Source of the DNA: Herbaspirillum robiniae
Lineage (GTDB): Bacteria; Pseudomonadota; Gammaproteobacteria; Burkholderiales; Burkholderiaceae_D
Direction of reading: 5' to 3'
Assembly: GCF_002213415.1 (NCBI RefSeq)
Contig: NZ_NJGU01000018.1
Coordinates: forward strand, 25,667 to 89,666
DNA length: 64,000 bases
Part shown: positions 47,718-56,411 of the stretch, one piece after another
Numbering within the stretch: position 1 is the first letter of the stretch
Layout: every line of letters starts with the position of its first letter
Program-made: the position numbers and the translations under genes
Notes under the pieces: generated by a model
Databases searched by the model: none
Told to the model about the DNA's origin: nothing
The model's input: the letters and a program-made list of their open reading frames with translations, nothing else

Positions 47718-49106
47718 TCAGTGGCCCGCGCGCCCCTCCAGCACGTCGCCGAAGAAGCTGCGCGCGCCCACCTGGCCGCCCTTGAGCACCAGCTCCAGGC
47801 CGTCGCGGCGGGGATGCTCCGACCAGGCCCGGCACAGCGGCGCGCCCGGCGCCAGGCCCGCGCAGACCGACAGCGCCGCGATGTCCAGCGCGCCGGCCAC
47901 TTCGCCGGAGCTGTCGCCGCCGGCGATGGCAATGCGTCTGAGGTCGTTGGCGTCCAGGATGCGCCGCATCACCTCCGCCAGCGCCACGCCCACGGCCCGC
48001 GCCGCCTCGTGGCGCGGCATGCCGGCCTGTTGGGCGATGGCGTCGAAGCCGGTGACCGAAGGATCGTCCGGCCCTTCGGCCGAAAACACCAGCGGGCTGC
48101 GCCCGGCGCCGATGGCCTCGCCCGCGCGCGCTACCAGCCGCGCCAGCTCCGCCTCACGCGTGCCTTGGCCCAGCACCGCCGACAGGTCCATGCGCTCGGC
48201 GGCGAAGCCATGCTCGCGCGCCCAGGCGATCTGCCCGGCCGTCACCGGCGAGCAGCTGCCGCTGACCGCGGCGATCACCGGCACGGCGCCGGCCCTGGGC
48301 AAGGACGGCTGCGGCGGGATCCAGCCGCGCGCGCGCCAGTAGGCGGCCAGCGCGTATTGCAAACCCGAGGACGAGGCGCTGAACACGCCGGCGCCCTTCT
48401 CCTGCCACACCAGCCGTCCGGCTTCGCGCAGCGTTTCTTCATCCAGCACGTCGACCAGCACCACCGGCTTGTCGCCGCCGCGCAGCGACTGCAGGCGCTC
48501 GTGGGCGACGGCGGCGCCCTCGCGCAGCTGCACCATGTCCACCAGTTCGATGCGGCGCGCGGTCTGGCACGCGAGATGACGGCGCAGGTCGGCCTCGTCC
48601 ATGGGCGTGACCGGATGGCGCGCCATGGTGGGATGGCGGTCCAGCCGGTGGCCCACGCCATCCACCGCGGCGAACAGGTTGCCGAACATCTGGTAGCGCT
48701 TCAGGCGCGGCGCACCCACCACCATCGGCGACCAGTCGCCCGGCATATGGCGCGCGCCGATGTCGACCGCGCGGCCGATGGAGCCGGTGGCGGCCGACGA
48801 GTCGAAGGTGGAGCACACCTTGTATTGCATCAGCGGCGGGCGCAACGCCGCCAGCGCCTCGAAGGCCGGCGGCAGGTGCTCGTCCATCCACTGCGGCGAA
48901 CGCCCGCGCGAGGAGCCGGCGATGCCGATGCAGCGCGCATCCGAAAAGCGCGCCAGCATGGCCGCGTCCGGCGTGCGCAGGAACAGCACGGTGGACAGCC
49001 CGGCCGCCGTCATCACTTCCATGGCGTCGGTGGAGCCGGTGAAGTCGTCGCCGTAGTAGGCCAGCAGCAGGCCGGCCGGCAGCGCGCTATCGGCGGGCAT
49101 GCTCAT
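47718..49106 (-). CDS. oiaK: DUF1537 sugar-acid kinase, probable 3-oxo-isoapionate kinase
   Basis: The 462-residue four-carbon acid sugar kinase starts LLLAYYGDDFTGSTDAMEVM, the N-terminal substrate domain signature of DUF1537. The C-terminal nucleotide domain has AIAGGDSSGEVAGAL and LKGGQVGARSFFGDVL. Related enzymes phosphorylate threonate, erythronate and denitronate. The neighbouring RuBisCO-like gene and ApnO-like gene favour OiaK of the D-apiose pathway, which makes 3-oxo-isoapionate 4-phosphate. It overlaps oiaX by ATGA. Confidence 0.82.
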   Translation of the reverse strand: MSMPADSALPAGLLLAYYGDDFTGSTDAMEVMTAAGLSTVLFLRTPDAAMLARFSDARCIGIAGSSRGRSPQWMDEHLPPAFEALAALRPPLMQYKVCSTFDSSAATGSIGRAVDIGARHMPGDWSPMVVGAPRLKRYQMFGNLFAAVDGVGHRLDRHPTMARHPVTPMDEADLRRHLACQTARRIELVDMVQLREGAAVAHERLQSLRGGDKPVVLVDVLDEETLREAGRLVWQEKGAGVFSASSSGLQYALAAYWRARGWIPPQPSLPRAGAVPVIAAVSGSCSPVTAGQIAWAREHGFAAERMDLSAVLGQGTREAELARLVARAGEAIGAGRSPLVFSAEGPDDPSVTGFDAIAQQAGMPRHEAARAVGVALAEVMRRILDANDLRRIAIAGGDSSGEVAGALDIAALSVCAGLAPGAPLCRAWSEHPRRDGLELVLKGGQVGARSFFGDVLEGRAGH

Positions 49107-50347
49107 TTCCAGAATCCCAGCGCCGCCTGCAGCGCCTTGTTGCCCCTGGCGTGCTGCGCCAGCGGCACGCCTTCCATGGCGGCCACCCAGGCCTCGCGCA
49201 AGGCCTCGACGCCGGCCGACACGCCTTGCGGATGGCCGAAGATGCCGCCGCCGGCGGTGTGGATCAGGTCGGCGCAACCGATGGCCGCATAAGTGTCGGC
49301 CGCCTGCAGCCCGGTCTGGCCGGAGCTGAACACCGGCATCGTGGACACCATGTCGGCGCCCTCGATCACCGGCGCCAGCACCGAGCGCGCGGCGGCGACG
49401 ACGCTCTCGTCGGGCTCGCTGAATTTGTTGCTCAGGCCGTTGACGTGCATGTGGTCGGCACCGGCCAGGCGCCACAGCTGCTGCCACGGCGCGTAGTCCC
49501 AGCCCAGCTGCGGGCTGCGCGTGAGATAGCCCCAGCCGGCGCGGTGCGCGTGGATCGGCACCTGGGCGTGGCGGCGCAGCTCGCGCAGGCCGACCAGGCC
49601 GATGGAGTTCAGCACGGCCATGGCGCAGGTGCCGCCTTCGGCCACGATCAGGTCGTGGCGGCGGCGCATCTCGTCCAGGTCGCCGGTGAGGTTGAAGGCC
49701 ATCATGACCTTTTTGCCGGTGCGCTCGGCGTGCTCGTTGATGACGCGCATGACGGCGCGCACCCGCTCGTCGAACGGGCAGCGGCCGCCGTCGGCCTGCA
49801 GCTCGTCATCCTTGATGAAGTCGATGCCGCCGGCCACCAGTTCGCGCACCTGCTGCACCGTCTCTTCCACCGACAGGCCGATGCTGGGCTTGATGATGGT
49901 GCCGATCAGCGGGCCGCGCTCCACGCCGGTCAGCCGACGCGTGCCTTCGATGCCGAAAGCCGGTCCGGGATAGGCGTCGGCAAAGGCCTTGGGCAGCTTC
50001 AGCCCGGTCAGGCGCAGGCCCGAGACCTGGCGCAGCTCGAACAGGTTGCCGGCAATCGTCGACATCAGGTTGGGCAGCGAGGCGCCGGTGTTCTCCAGCG
50101 GCCAGGACAGCTCCAGCTCGCACTGGGTGTAGCGCTCGGAACGCATGCCGCCCGGCAGGCTGGGCTCCTTGCTGTGGCCGAGGATGTTGATGCGCTCGAC
50201 GCGGGCGCCGGAGCGCTCCTTCAATTCGGGCGTTTCGGTGGCCAGGGCGACGAAGGTGCCGCTCGATTGTTCTCCGGCGATGACCTCGGCGGCGCGCGCG
50301 GGGTCGTCGCCGGTTTCCAGCCAGTAGCTGGCGTAGATGCGTTCCAT
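49103..50347 (-). CDS. oiaX: RuBisCO-like protein, probable 3-oxo-isoapionate-4-phosphate decarboxylase
   Basis: This is a 414-residue RuBisCO large-subunit homologue. Equivalents of the active site are visible: Lys153 in TIIKPSIGLS, carbamate Lys179 with Asp180-Asp181-Glu182 in GGIDFIKDDE, His266/His268 in IHAHRAGWG and a loop-6-like Lys308 in NGLSNKFSE. Phosphate-binding AGGGIFGHPQG lies near the end. Loop 6 does not match the carboxylase VGKLEG motif and other form I-III signatures are absent, so CO2 fixation is not expected. Position between a DUF1537 kinase and an ApnO homologue matches OiaX, which decarboxylates the kinase product to a tetrulose phosphate. The start is ATG 50347. Confidence 0.85.
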   Translation of the reverse strand: MERIYASYWLETGDDPARAAEVIAGEQSSGTFVALATETPELKERSGARVERINILGHSKEPSLPGGMRSERYTQCELELSWPLENTGASLPNLMSTIAGNLFELRQVSGLRLTGLKLPKAFADAYPGPAFGIEGTRRLTGVERGPLIGTIIKPSIGLSVEETVQQVRELVAGGIDFIKDDELQADGGRCPFDERVRAVMRVINEHAERTGKKVMMAFNLTGDLDEMRRRHDLIVAEGGTCAMAVLNSIGLVGLRELRRHAQVPIHAHRAGWGYLTRSPQLGWDYAPWQQLWRLAGADHMHVNGLSNKFSEPDESVVAAARSVLAPVIEGADMVSTMPVFSSGQTGLQAADTYAAIGCADLIHTAGGGIFGHPQGVSAGVEALREAWVAAMEGVPLAQHARGNKALQAALGFWK

Positions 50348-50439
50348 GCTGTGTCTCTTCTCTCGTGTTCGTTCTTCATGCGCCGCCGGCGCTTGTCCAC
50401 GATGTGGCATGGATGAGCCGGCGGCAGCGGGGGATTCCG

Positions 50440-51270
50440 TCAGGTGATGCGACGGATGCTCTCCGCGATTTCATCATGATCGAACACGTTGAGCCAGTCG
50501 TCGCGCAACAGGCGCGGCAGGCCGTTCTGGATGGCCTTGTTGCAGGCGTCCGAAAACGCGCCCGGGATTTCCTTGAAAATCACCGCGCCCAGGATGTTCA
50601 TGTGGCCCAGCAGGAAGTCGCGCGCGGCTTCCTCCGGCACGCCGCGGCGCACGGTCTCGTCCATGGCCTGCTTCATCGCGTACAGCAGCGTGGCGCAGAC
50701 GGTCTCCGACAGGCCCGGCTCCAGGATCGCCATCTGCTCCACCGTCAGGCGGTAGCTGCGCAGGATGGGCTGGTAGATCACCTTGGCCACATCTTCGCCG
50801 AGGTCGAAGGCCGACTCCGGCCCCTGCATCAGCGCGCTGGTGATCGACTGCTTGGCCGCGCCGCCGCCGAAGAAATCGCGGCGGCCTTCCTGCGTGGTCT
50901 CGTCGTTGAAGATCGGCGGATGGCAGGGGTGGGCCACGAAGTAGACCAGGTCCGGCCGGTCCGGCAGGTGGCCGGCGAAGGGCGCGGCCGCGTCCAGCGT
51001 CATCACCATCACGCCGGCGCGCAGCTTGGGCGAGATCTCGGCGGCGATCTTGCCGATCAGGGTGTCGGGCACCGCCAGGATGACGACGTCGACATTGTCC
51101 AGCGCGGCGTCGATGCTCACGCAGTCGATGCCGACTTCATCCTTCAGGCGCTTCTGGCCGACTTCGCTCACCTCGACGTGGGCGACCTGGTAATCCGACT
51201 TCTTCAGGTTCTTGGCCAGGCGCACGCCCATCTTGCCGCCGGCGCCGAACAACGCGATTTTTTCTTTCAT
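50440..51270 (-). CDS. apnO: PGDH-like oxidoreductase, probable D-apionate oxidoisomerase
   Basis: The 276-residue protein has an N-terminal Rossmann loop, IALFGAGGKMGVRLAKNLKK, and a C-terminal helical domain of the phosphogluconate-dehydrogenase-like type: VAHPCHPPIFNDET, then LEPGLSETVCATLLYAMKQAMDETVRRG and HMNILGAVIFKEIPGAFSDAC. This family includes ApnO, which oxidises and rearranges D-apionate to 3-oxo-isoapionate. The gene order apnO, oiaX, oiaK reproduces the pathway order. It lies 92 bp upstream of oiaX. Confidence 0.8.
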   Translation of the reverse strand: MKEKIALFGAGGKMGVRLAKNLKKSDYQVAHVEVSEVGQKRLKDEVGIDCVSIDAALDNVDVVILAVPDTLIGKIAAEISPKLRAGVMVMTLDAAAPFAGHLPDRPDLVYFVAHPCHPPIFNDETTQEGRRDFFGGGAAKQSITSALMQGPESAFDLGEDVAKVIYQPILRSYRLTVEQMAILEPGLSETVCATLLYAMKQAMDETVRRGVPEEAARDFLLGHMNILGAVIFKEIPGAFSDACNKAIQNGLPRLLRDDWLNVFDHDEIAESIRRIT

Positions 51271-51330
51271 GATCTTTCTCCGTTCAAGACAACACTGCAT
51301 GTATCCCCGCGGGCAGGCCGCCCGCGGGCT

Positions 51331-51356
51331 TGTTCCCGCTTGTTCCCGCTTGTTCC
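51331..51356. repeat. tandem 10-bp repeat TGTTCCCGCT
   Basis: Two complete units and a partial third, in the gap between the MFS stop and apnO, next to a GC-rich hairpin CCGCGGGC / GCCCGCGG (51306-51327). Confidence 0.6.
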
Positions 51357-52691
51357 CTATTCCGCCACCACCCTGCCCTGCAGCTCGGCGGCTTCTTCCT
51401 TCGCGCCGGCGCCGATGGCGAAGATCACCACGGCCGACACCAGCATCAGCGCGCCGACCACGAACATCGGCGCCTGGTAGGAGCCGGTCGCGTCCTTGAT
51501 GGCGCCGGTGATGAACGGCGCCATGAAGCCGGCGGCGTTGCCCACGGTATTGATCAGCGCGATGCCGGCGGCCGCGGCGGCGCCCGAGAGGAAGCGCGCC
51601 GGGATCGACCAGAAGGTCGGCAAGGCCGAGAAGATGGCGCAGGCGGTCACGGTGATGGCCAGCACGGTGGCCGCCGGGGTCTGCATGTACAGCGCGGCCG
51701 GGATGCTGACCGCGCCCAGCAGCGCCGGCAGGCCGACGTGCCAGCTGCGCACGCCGCGGCGGGTGGCGTCGCGGCTCCACAGGAACAGCGCGACGGCGGC
51801 CGGGGCGTAAGGAATGGCGGTGATCAGGCCCTTCTGGAACACGTTGAATTTGGCGCCGAACTGGCTCTCGAAACCGCCGATGATGGTCGGCAGGAAGAAG
51901 GCCAGCGCGTACAGGCCGTAGATCAGGCCGAAGTAGACCAGCGCCAGCATCCAGACGCGGCCGTTCTTCAGGGCGGCGGCGGCGTGCGGCACATGCCGGA
52001 CTTCCTTGCTGTTGTGCTCGGCCTGCAGCGCCGCGGTCAGCCACTTGCGCTCGGCCTCGTCGAGCCACTTGGCCTCGGACGGCTTGTCGGCCAGGTAGAA
52101 CCAGGCGATCACGCCCACCAGGATGGCCGGCAGGGCGACGCCGGCGAACATCACGCGCCAGCCTTCCAGGCCGAACAGACCGTGCGCCTCGATCAGCAGG
52201 GCCGCCACCGGCGCGCCGATGACGATGGTCAGCGGCTGGGCCAGGTAGAACAGCGCCAGGATGTGGCTGCGGTGCCGCGCCGGCACCCACATGCTCAGGT
52301 AGAGGATGGCGCCGGGGAAGAAGCCGGCCTCGGCCACGCCCAGCAGGAAGCGCAGCGCATACAGCCCCTCCACGCTGCTGACCCAGGTAAACAGCAGCGC
52401 CACGATGCCCCAGGTGACCATGATGCGCGCCAGCCAGCGGCGCGCGCCGTACTTGTGCAGGGCCAGGTTGCTGGGGATTTCCAGCAGCACGTAGCCGATG
52501 AAGAACACGCCCGCGGCGAAGCCGAACTGGGCCGCGGTCAGGGCCAGGTCCTTGGTCATGCCGTTGGGGCCGGCGAACGAGATCGCGGTGCGGTCGAGGA
52601 AATTGATGAAGAACATCAGGCCGACGAAAGGCACGAGCCTCATCGCGACCTTGCGGATGGCCGATTTCTCGACCGCGCTGGTGGTTTGCAT
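51357..52691 (-). CDS. MFS transporter (ACS family), probable apionate importer
   Basis: The 444-residue 12-helix carrier begins MRLVPFVGLMFFINFLDRTAISFAGPNGMTKDLAL, with GYVLLEIPSNLALHKYGARRWLARIMVTWG and FLLGVAEAGFFPGAILYLSMWVPARHR, the ACS signature. First gene of the minus-strand apionate operon, it probably brings the sugar acid into the cell. A central loop of about 50 residues is charged, as usual. The upstream operator palindrome at 52901-52925 covers its likely promoter. Confidence 0.88.
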   Translation of the reverse strand: MQTTSAVEKSAIRKVAMRLVPFVGLMFFINFLDRTAISFAGPNGMTKDLALTAAQFGFAAGVFFIGYVLLEIPSNLALHKYGARRWLARIMVTWGIVALLFTWVSSVEGLYALRFLLGVAEAGFFPGAILYLSMWVPARHRSHILALFYLAQPLTIVIGAPVAALLIEAHGLFGLEGWRVMFAGVALPAILVGVIAWFYLADKPSEAKWLDEAERKWLTAALQAEHNSKEVRHVPHAAAALKNGRVWMLALVYFGLIYGLYALAFFLPTIIGGFESQFGAKFNVFQKGLITAIPYAPAAVALFLWSRDATRRGVRSWHVGLPALLGAVSIPAALYMQTPAATVLAITVTACAIFSALPTFWSIPARFLSGAAAAAGIALINTVGNAAGFMAPFITGAIKDATGSYQAPMFVVGALMLVSAVVIFAIGAGAKEEAAELQGRVVAE

Positions 52692-53116
52692 ACTGTCTCC
52701 TGGCAGGTTGCGAGGCTGGTGCCCTTCAACAACAACCTCTTTTATGGTGTCGGTCCGCCAGGATCCGCGGGGGCTGCGAACGCCTGCGCTCGCCTGGCTG
52801 CCGTCTGTTGATTGTTCTGCTTTGGTATTGCCTTTGCCGCGCTTTGCGCTTGTTATTGGCCGGTTGCACTGGCGTTCCCTTACAAAAGCCGTGTTTTCGC
52901 AACTGGTATCATCACTATACCAGTTTACTTTTTCATCGATGGTTTAATTTTTTGCATGCGAGAGATGAGCGTTGCGTGCGATGCCGGAAGGAAACAACGG
53001 GAAAGCCACCCGGTCGACCGGTGACGCGAAACCGGCCCGCCGAAGCGCGCACAGTCAGGGCCTGTGCGGCAATGACAAGTCCCGAACCGTCCGAAAAGCC
53101 GAGGCCTGAAGCGGGC
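52692..53116. other. 425-bp region between MFS start and LysR stop
   Basis: It contains the MFS promoter/operator (52901-52925) and a predicted long leader. No gene with a ribosome site is visible. The right 100 bp are GC-rich downstream sequence of the LysR gene without a clear terminator. Confidence 0.5.
52901..52925 (-). promoter_or_regulatory. GntR/FadR-type operator over the apionate operon promoter
   Basis: Perfect 9-bp inverted arms AACTGGTAT / ATACCAGTT separated by 7 bp. A minus-strand -10-like TATAGT (52919-52914) lies inside it, so binding would block transcription. The nearest candidate ligand-binding regulator is the FadR-type gene at 46899. Confidence 0.65.
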
Positions 53117-54079
53117 TCAGCCCGGCGCGCCCCGCCCGCCGAAACGCTCCTGCAGCAACTGCACGAACGAGCGCGCCGCCGGCGACAGCTCGCCGCCCTT
53201 GCGCGTGACGATGCCAATGGTCTGCGACACCGACGTCAGCGTCACCGGCAGGATGCGCAGCACGCCGCTGTCGACGAACATCCTGGCCACGCTGGTGGGC
53301 AGGATGGCCACGGTGTCGCTGGCCTGGCGCAGCACGGCCACGGTGACGAAGGTCGAGGCGGTGGAGATGGCGCCGGCCGGCAGGTCCAGCCCGGCCAGGT
53401 CGAACTCGCGCTCCAGCACCGCGCGCAGCGGCATGTGGCTGGGATAGGTGACCCAGCGGTAGCCCTGCAGGTCGGCCAGGCTGACCGATCTGCTGCGCAG
53501 GCGCGGATGCTCGCTCGAGACCACCACCGACAGCGGCTCGTCGGACAGCGGCTGATAGTGATACTTGGCGGGGTTGTCGGACACGCTGGAGCGTCCCACC
53601 AGCAGGTCGATGTGACCGTCGTCCAGCAGGCCCAGCATGTGCACGCTGGTGTCCTCGATGATGTCGATGGACAGCTCGGGATGCGTCTTGTGCAGCGCGT
53701 TCACGGCCGGCACCACCAGCTCCGGCACCGCCCCCATCACCGCGCCGACGGCCAGCCTGCCGCCGCGGCCCGAGCGTATCTGCGCCATCTCCTCGCACAG
53801 GGCGCCGAGGTCGGTGGCCATCAGGCGCGCATAGCGGATCACGCAATGGCCGAACTGGTTGGGGATCAGCCCGGCCCGGGTGCGTTCGAACAGCTGCGCG
53901 TCCAGCACCGCCTCCAGCTCGGCCAGCGACTTGCTGGCGGCCGACTGTGTCATGGCCAGGGCGTTGGACGCCTTGTGCAGAGACTTGTGGTCGTCCAGCG
54001 CGATCAGCAGCTGGAGCTGCTTCATGCGCAGGCGCGACAGGAGGCTGTTGAGGTTCTGCAGGCTGGAGGCGGGTTTCAT
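53117..54079 (-). CDS. LysR-family transcriptional regulator (GbpR/CbbR-like)
   Basis: The 320-residue LTTR has its DNA-binding domain at residues 15-80: LRMKQLQLLIALDDHKSLHKASNALAMTQSAASKSLAELE, resembling sugar-responsive regulators such as GbpR. The effector domain includes LAVGAVMGAVPELVVPAVNALHKTHPEL. It is divergent from the DapA-like dehydratase gene with a 183-bp region between, in which plus (TATATT, 54185-54190) and minus (TATAGT) -10-like boxes are visible. Control of that gene is the simplest inference. Confidence 0.9.
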   Translation of the reverse strand: MKPASSLQNLNSLLSRLRMKQLQLLIALDDHKSLHKASNALAMTQSAASKSLAELEAVLDAQLFERTRAGLIPNQFGHCVIRYARLMATDLGALCEEMAQIRSGRGGRLAVGAVMGAVPELVVPAVNALHKTHPELSIDIIEDTSVHMLGLLDDGHIDLLVGRSSVSDNPAKYHYQPLSDEPLSVVVSSEHPRLRSRSVSLADLQGYRWVTYPSHMPLRAVLEREFDLAGLDLPAGAISTASTFVTVAVLRQASDTVAILPTSVARMFVDSGVLRILPVTLTSVSQTIGIVTRKGGELSPAARSFVQLLQERFGGRGAPG

Positions 54080-54262
54080 GGCGTCGGAAGCGGTCTGGAA
54101 CGGGCTGGAACGGGCAAGATCGGTGAGTCGTAAAAGCGATCACATGATGGAAAGTCTTCACTATACAGCCCCCGCCGCCGGACGTATATTCATCGCCATC
54201 CGGAACCATGCGCGCTGCGCTGGAAGCCGGCCGGTTCCATTCCAAACACAAGCGGAGACACC

Positions 54263-55183
54263 ATGAGCACCCCTATCTACCGCGGCGTATTCCCCGTCGC
54301 CCCGACCATCTTCGACCAGAACGGCAACCTCGACCTGGAAGGCCAGAAGCGCGCCATCGACTTCATGATCGACGCCGGCTCCAACGGCATCTGCATCCTG
54401 GCCAACTTCTCCGAGCAGTTCGTGCTCTCCGACGAAGAGCGCACCCAGGTGCAGAACACCGTGCTGGAACACGTGGCCGGCCGCATCCCGGTGATCGTCA
54501 CCACCACCCACTACGGCAGCCAGATCTGCGCCGAGCGCAGCCGCGCCGCGCAGGATGCGGGCGCGGCCATGGTGATGGTGATGCCGCCGTACCACGGCGC
54601 CACCTTCCGCGTGTCCGAAAAGCAGATCTACGAGTTCTACGACCGCGTCTCGGCCGCCATCGACATCCCCATCATGATCCAGGACGCGCCGGTGGCCGGC
54701 ACGCCGCTGTCGGCGCCCTTCCTGGCGAAGATGGCCAAGGAGATCGAGAACGTCTCCTACTTCAAGATCGAGACCGCCGGCGCCGCCTCCAAGCTGCGCG
54801 ACCTGATCGAGCTGGGCGGCGACGCCGTGGTCGGCCCGTGGGACGGCGAAGAAGCAATCACCCTGATCCCCGACTTCGACGCCGGCGCCACCGGCGCCAT
54901 GACCGGCGGCGGCTACCCGGACGGCATCCGCAAGATCGTCGACGCCTACTTCGCCGGCGACACCGAGAAGGCCGCCGAGCTGTACATGAACTGGCTGCCG
55001 CTGATCAACTACGAAAACCGCCAGTGCGGCCTGGCCGCCTGCAAGGCGCTGATGGTCGAAGGCGGCGTGATCAAGTCCGACATGCTGCGCCATCCGCAGC
55101 CGGCGATGCACCCGAAGGTGCGCGAGGGCCTGCTGCGCGTGGCGCGCCGCCTCAATCCGCTGGTGCTGACCTGGGGCAAATAA
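54263..55183 (+). CDS. DapA-family enzyme, probable L-2-keto-3-deoxyarabonate dehydratase
   Basis: The 306-residue class I aldolase-fold protein has Schiff-base Lys168 in NVSYFKIETAG. Two features separate it from DapA and NanA: the motif at 46-54 is LANFSEQFV, and the YNxP tyrosine position reads IQDAP (139-143). Both agree with the Azospirillum L-KDA dehydratase, which forms 2-oxoglutarate semialdehyde in the non-phosphorylating L-arabinose route. No other arabinose genes are nearby, so the substrate could be a related keto-deoxy acid. Confidence 0.83.
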   Translation: MSTPIYRGVFPVAPTIFDQNGNLDLEGQKRAIDFMIDAGSNGICILANFSEQFVLSDEERTQVQNTVLEHVAGRIPVIVTTTHYGSQICAERSRAAQDAGAAMVMVMPPYHGATFRVSEKQIYEFYDRVSAAIDIPIMIQDAPVAGTPLSAPFLAKMAKEIENVSYFKIETAGAASKLRDLIELGGDAVVGPWDGEEAITLIPDFDAGATGAMTGGGYPDGIRKIVDAYFAGDTEKAAELYMNWLPLINYENRQCGLAACKALMVEGGVIKSDMLRHPQPAMHPKVREGLLRVARRLNPLVLTWGK

Positions 55184-55212
55184 GTCCGCGGCGCAGTCGC
55201 GCGGCAAAAGAG

Positions 55213-55238
55213 AACGGGAGCCTGTGGCTCCCGTTTTT
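55213..55238 (+). terminator. terminator of the DapA-like gene
   Basis: Stem AACGGGAGCC / GGCTCCCGTT with a 3-base loop, then T residues. It also lies past the convergent minus-strand operon end. Confidence 0.85.
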
Positions 55239-55247
55239 CATTGCGCC

Positions 55248-56396
55248 TCAGCGCAGGCGCGCCGGACTCAGTGCGGCCGCGTCGACGCCGAAGCGGGCGA
55301 TATGCGGCGGCACCGGTTCTGCGCGTACCAGCGCGGCGTAAGCCTCGCCGGCGGCGGGCGCGGACTGGATGCCGTAGCCGCCCTGCCCGGCCGCCCAGAA
55401 GAAACCGGGCAGCTGCGCATCGTAGCCGCCGACGAAGCTGCCATCCGCCACGAACGAGCGCAGCCCCGCCCACACATGGGACGGACGGCGGATCTCCAGC
55501 GAAGTCCAGGTCTGGATGTGGTCGATCGCGATGGCGATGTCGAGCTCCTCGGCCTGCACGTCGTGCGGCGCGACCGGGTCGGCGTTGGCCGGCGAACCGA
55601 GCAGCAGGCCGGCATCGGGCTTGACGTAAAAGGACTCATCCACCCGCATGAACATCGGCCAGCGGTCGCTGTCGCTGCCGGCCGGCGCGGCAAAGGTGAA
55701 GGCCGAGCGGCGCTTGGGCACCAGGCCGATGGGCGCGGCGCCGGCCAGCCGGCCGATCTCGTCGGCCCAGGCGCCGGCGGCGTTGACGATGACCGGCGCA
55801 CGCAACTCGCCCTGGCTGGTATCGATGCACCACAAGTCATCCGCAGCATCCCGCGTGATCCCCAGCACCTCGGCGTCGCACAGCACGCGCGCACCGGCCG
55901 CACGCGCGCCGCGCAGGAATCCCTGGTGCAAGGCATGCACGTCGATGTCGCTGGCGTCTTCTTCATAGACCGCGCCGACGATCTCGTCCGGCTTCAGCAC
56001 CGGCACCATCGCGCAGGTCTGCGCGGCATCCAGACGCTGCACTTTATCGGAAACAGAACGCACCAGCGCCTCGTGCGCATCCAGTTCGTCCTGCTGATCG
56101 GGGGTGGCGAAGAACAGCGCGCCGCGCGGCGTGAGCAGGGGATGGTCGGTAAAGCCGGCCGGCGGCTGGTCGAAAAAGGCGCGGCTGGCGCAGGTCAGCG
56201 CGCGCACCTGCGGCGGGCCGTAGCTTTCCATGTACAGCGCGGCCGAGCGGCCGGTGCTGTGGTAGCCGGGCTGGGATTCGCGCTCGACCAGCAGCACGCT
56301 GCCGTGGCGCGCCAGCCAGTAGGCGATGGACGCGCCGGCGATGCCGGCGCCGATGATCAGGTAATCCGCGGTGCGGTGTTCGGTGTGTGTGCTCAT
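55248..56396 (-). CDS. FAD-dependent D-arginine-dehydrogenase-like oxidase
   Basis: The 382-residue DAO-fold flavoprotein has FAD loop YLIIGAGIAGASIAYWLARHG and VERESQPGYHSTGRSAALY, the Ser/Gly-rich stretch of D-arginine dehydrogenase. AAGAWADEIGRLAG lies in the middle and AGQGGYGIQSAPAAGEAYAAL near the end. The Ser/Tyr-lined substrate pocket of the DauA group is likely, so oxidation of D-Arg or D-Lys, or another D-amino acid, is inferred. It is the last gene of a six-gene minus-strand operon. Confidence 0.85.
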   Translation of the reverse strand: MSTHTEHRTADYLIIGAGIAGASIAYWLARHGSVLLVERESQPGYHSTGRSAALYMESYGPPQVRALTCASRAFFDQPPAGFTDHPLLTPRGALFFATPDQQDELDAHEALVRSVSDKVQRLDAAQTCAMVPVLKPDEIVGAVYEEDASDIDVHALHQGFLRGARAAGARVLCDAEVLGITRDAADDLWCIDTSQGELRAPVIVNAAGAWADEIGRLAGAAPIGLVPKRRSAFTFAAPAGSDSDRWPMFMRVDESFYVKPDAGLLLGSPANADPVAPHDVQAEELDIAIAIDHIQTWTSLEIRRPSHVWAGLRSFVADGSFVGGYDAQLPGFFWAAGQGGYGIQSAPAAGEAYAALVRAEPVPPHIARFGVDAAALSPARLR

Positions 56397-56411
56397 GTCA
56401 GGTTCCCGAGG

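Noticed and set aside
49103..50347. True RuBisCO and carbon fixation
   Set aside because: The loop-6 carboxylase motif and form I-III signatures are absent, there is no phosphoribulokinase or small subunit, and the neighbours belong to the apionate pathway.
51306..51327. Rho-independent terminator after the apionate MFS gene
   Set aside because: The stem CCGCGGGC / GCCCGCGG lacks a T run on the minus strand and lies upstream, not downstream, of the rest of the operon's genes; at most a weak attenuator.
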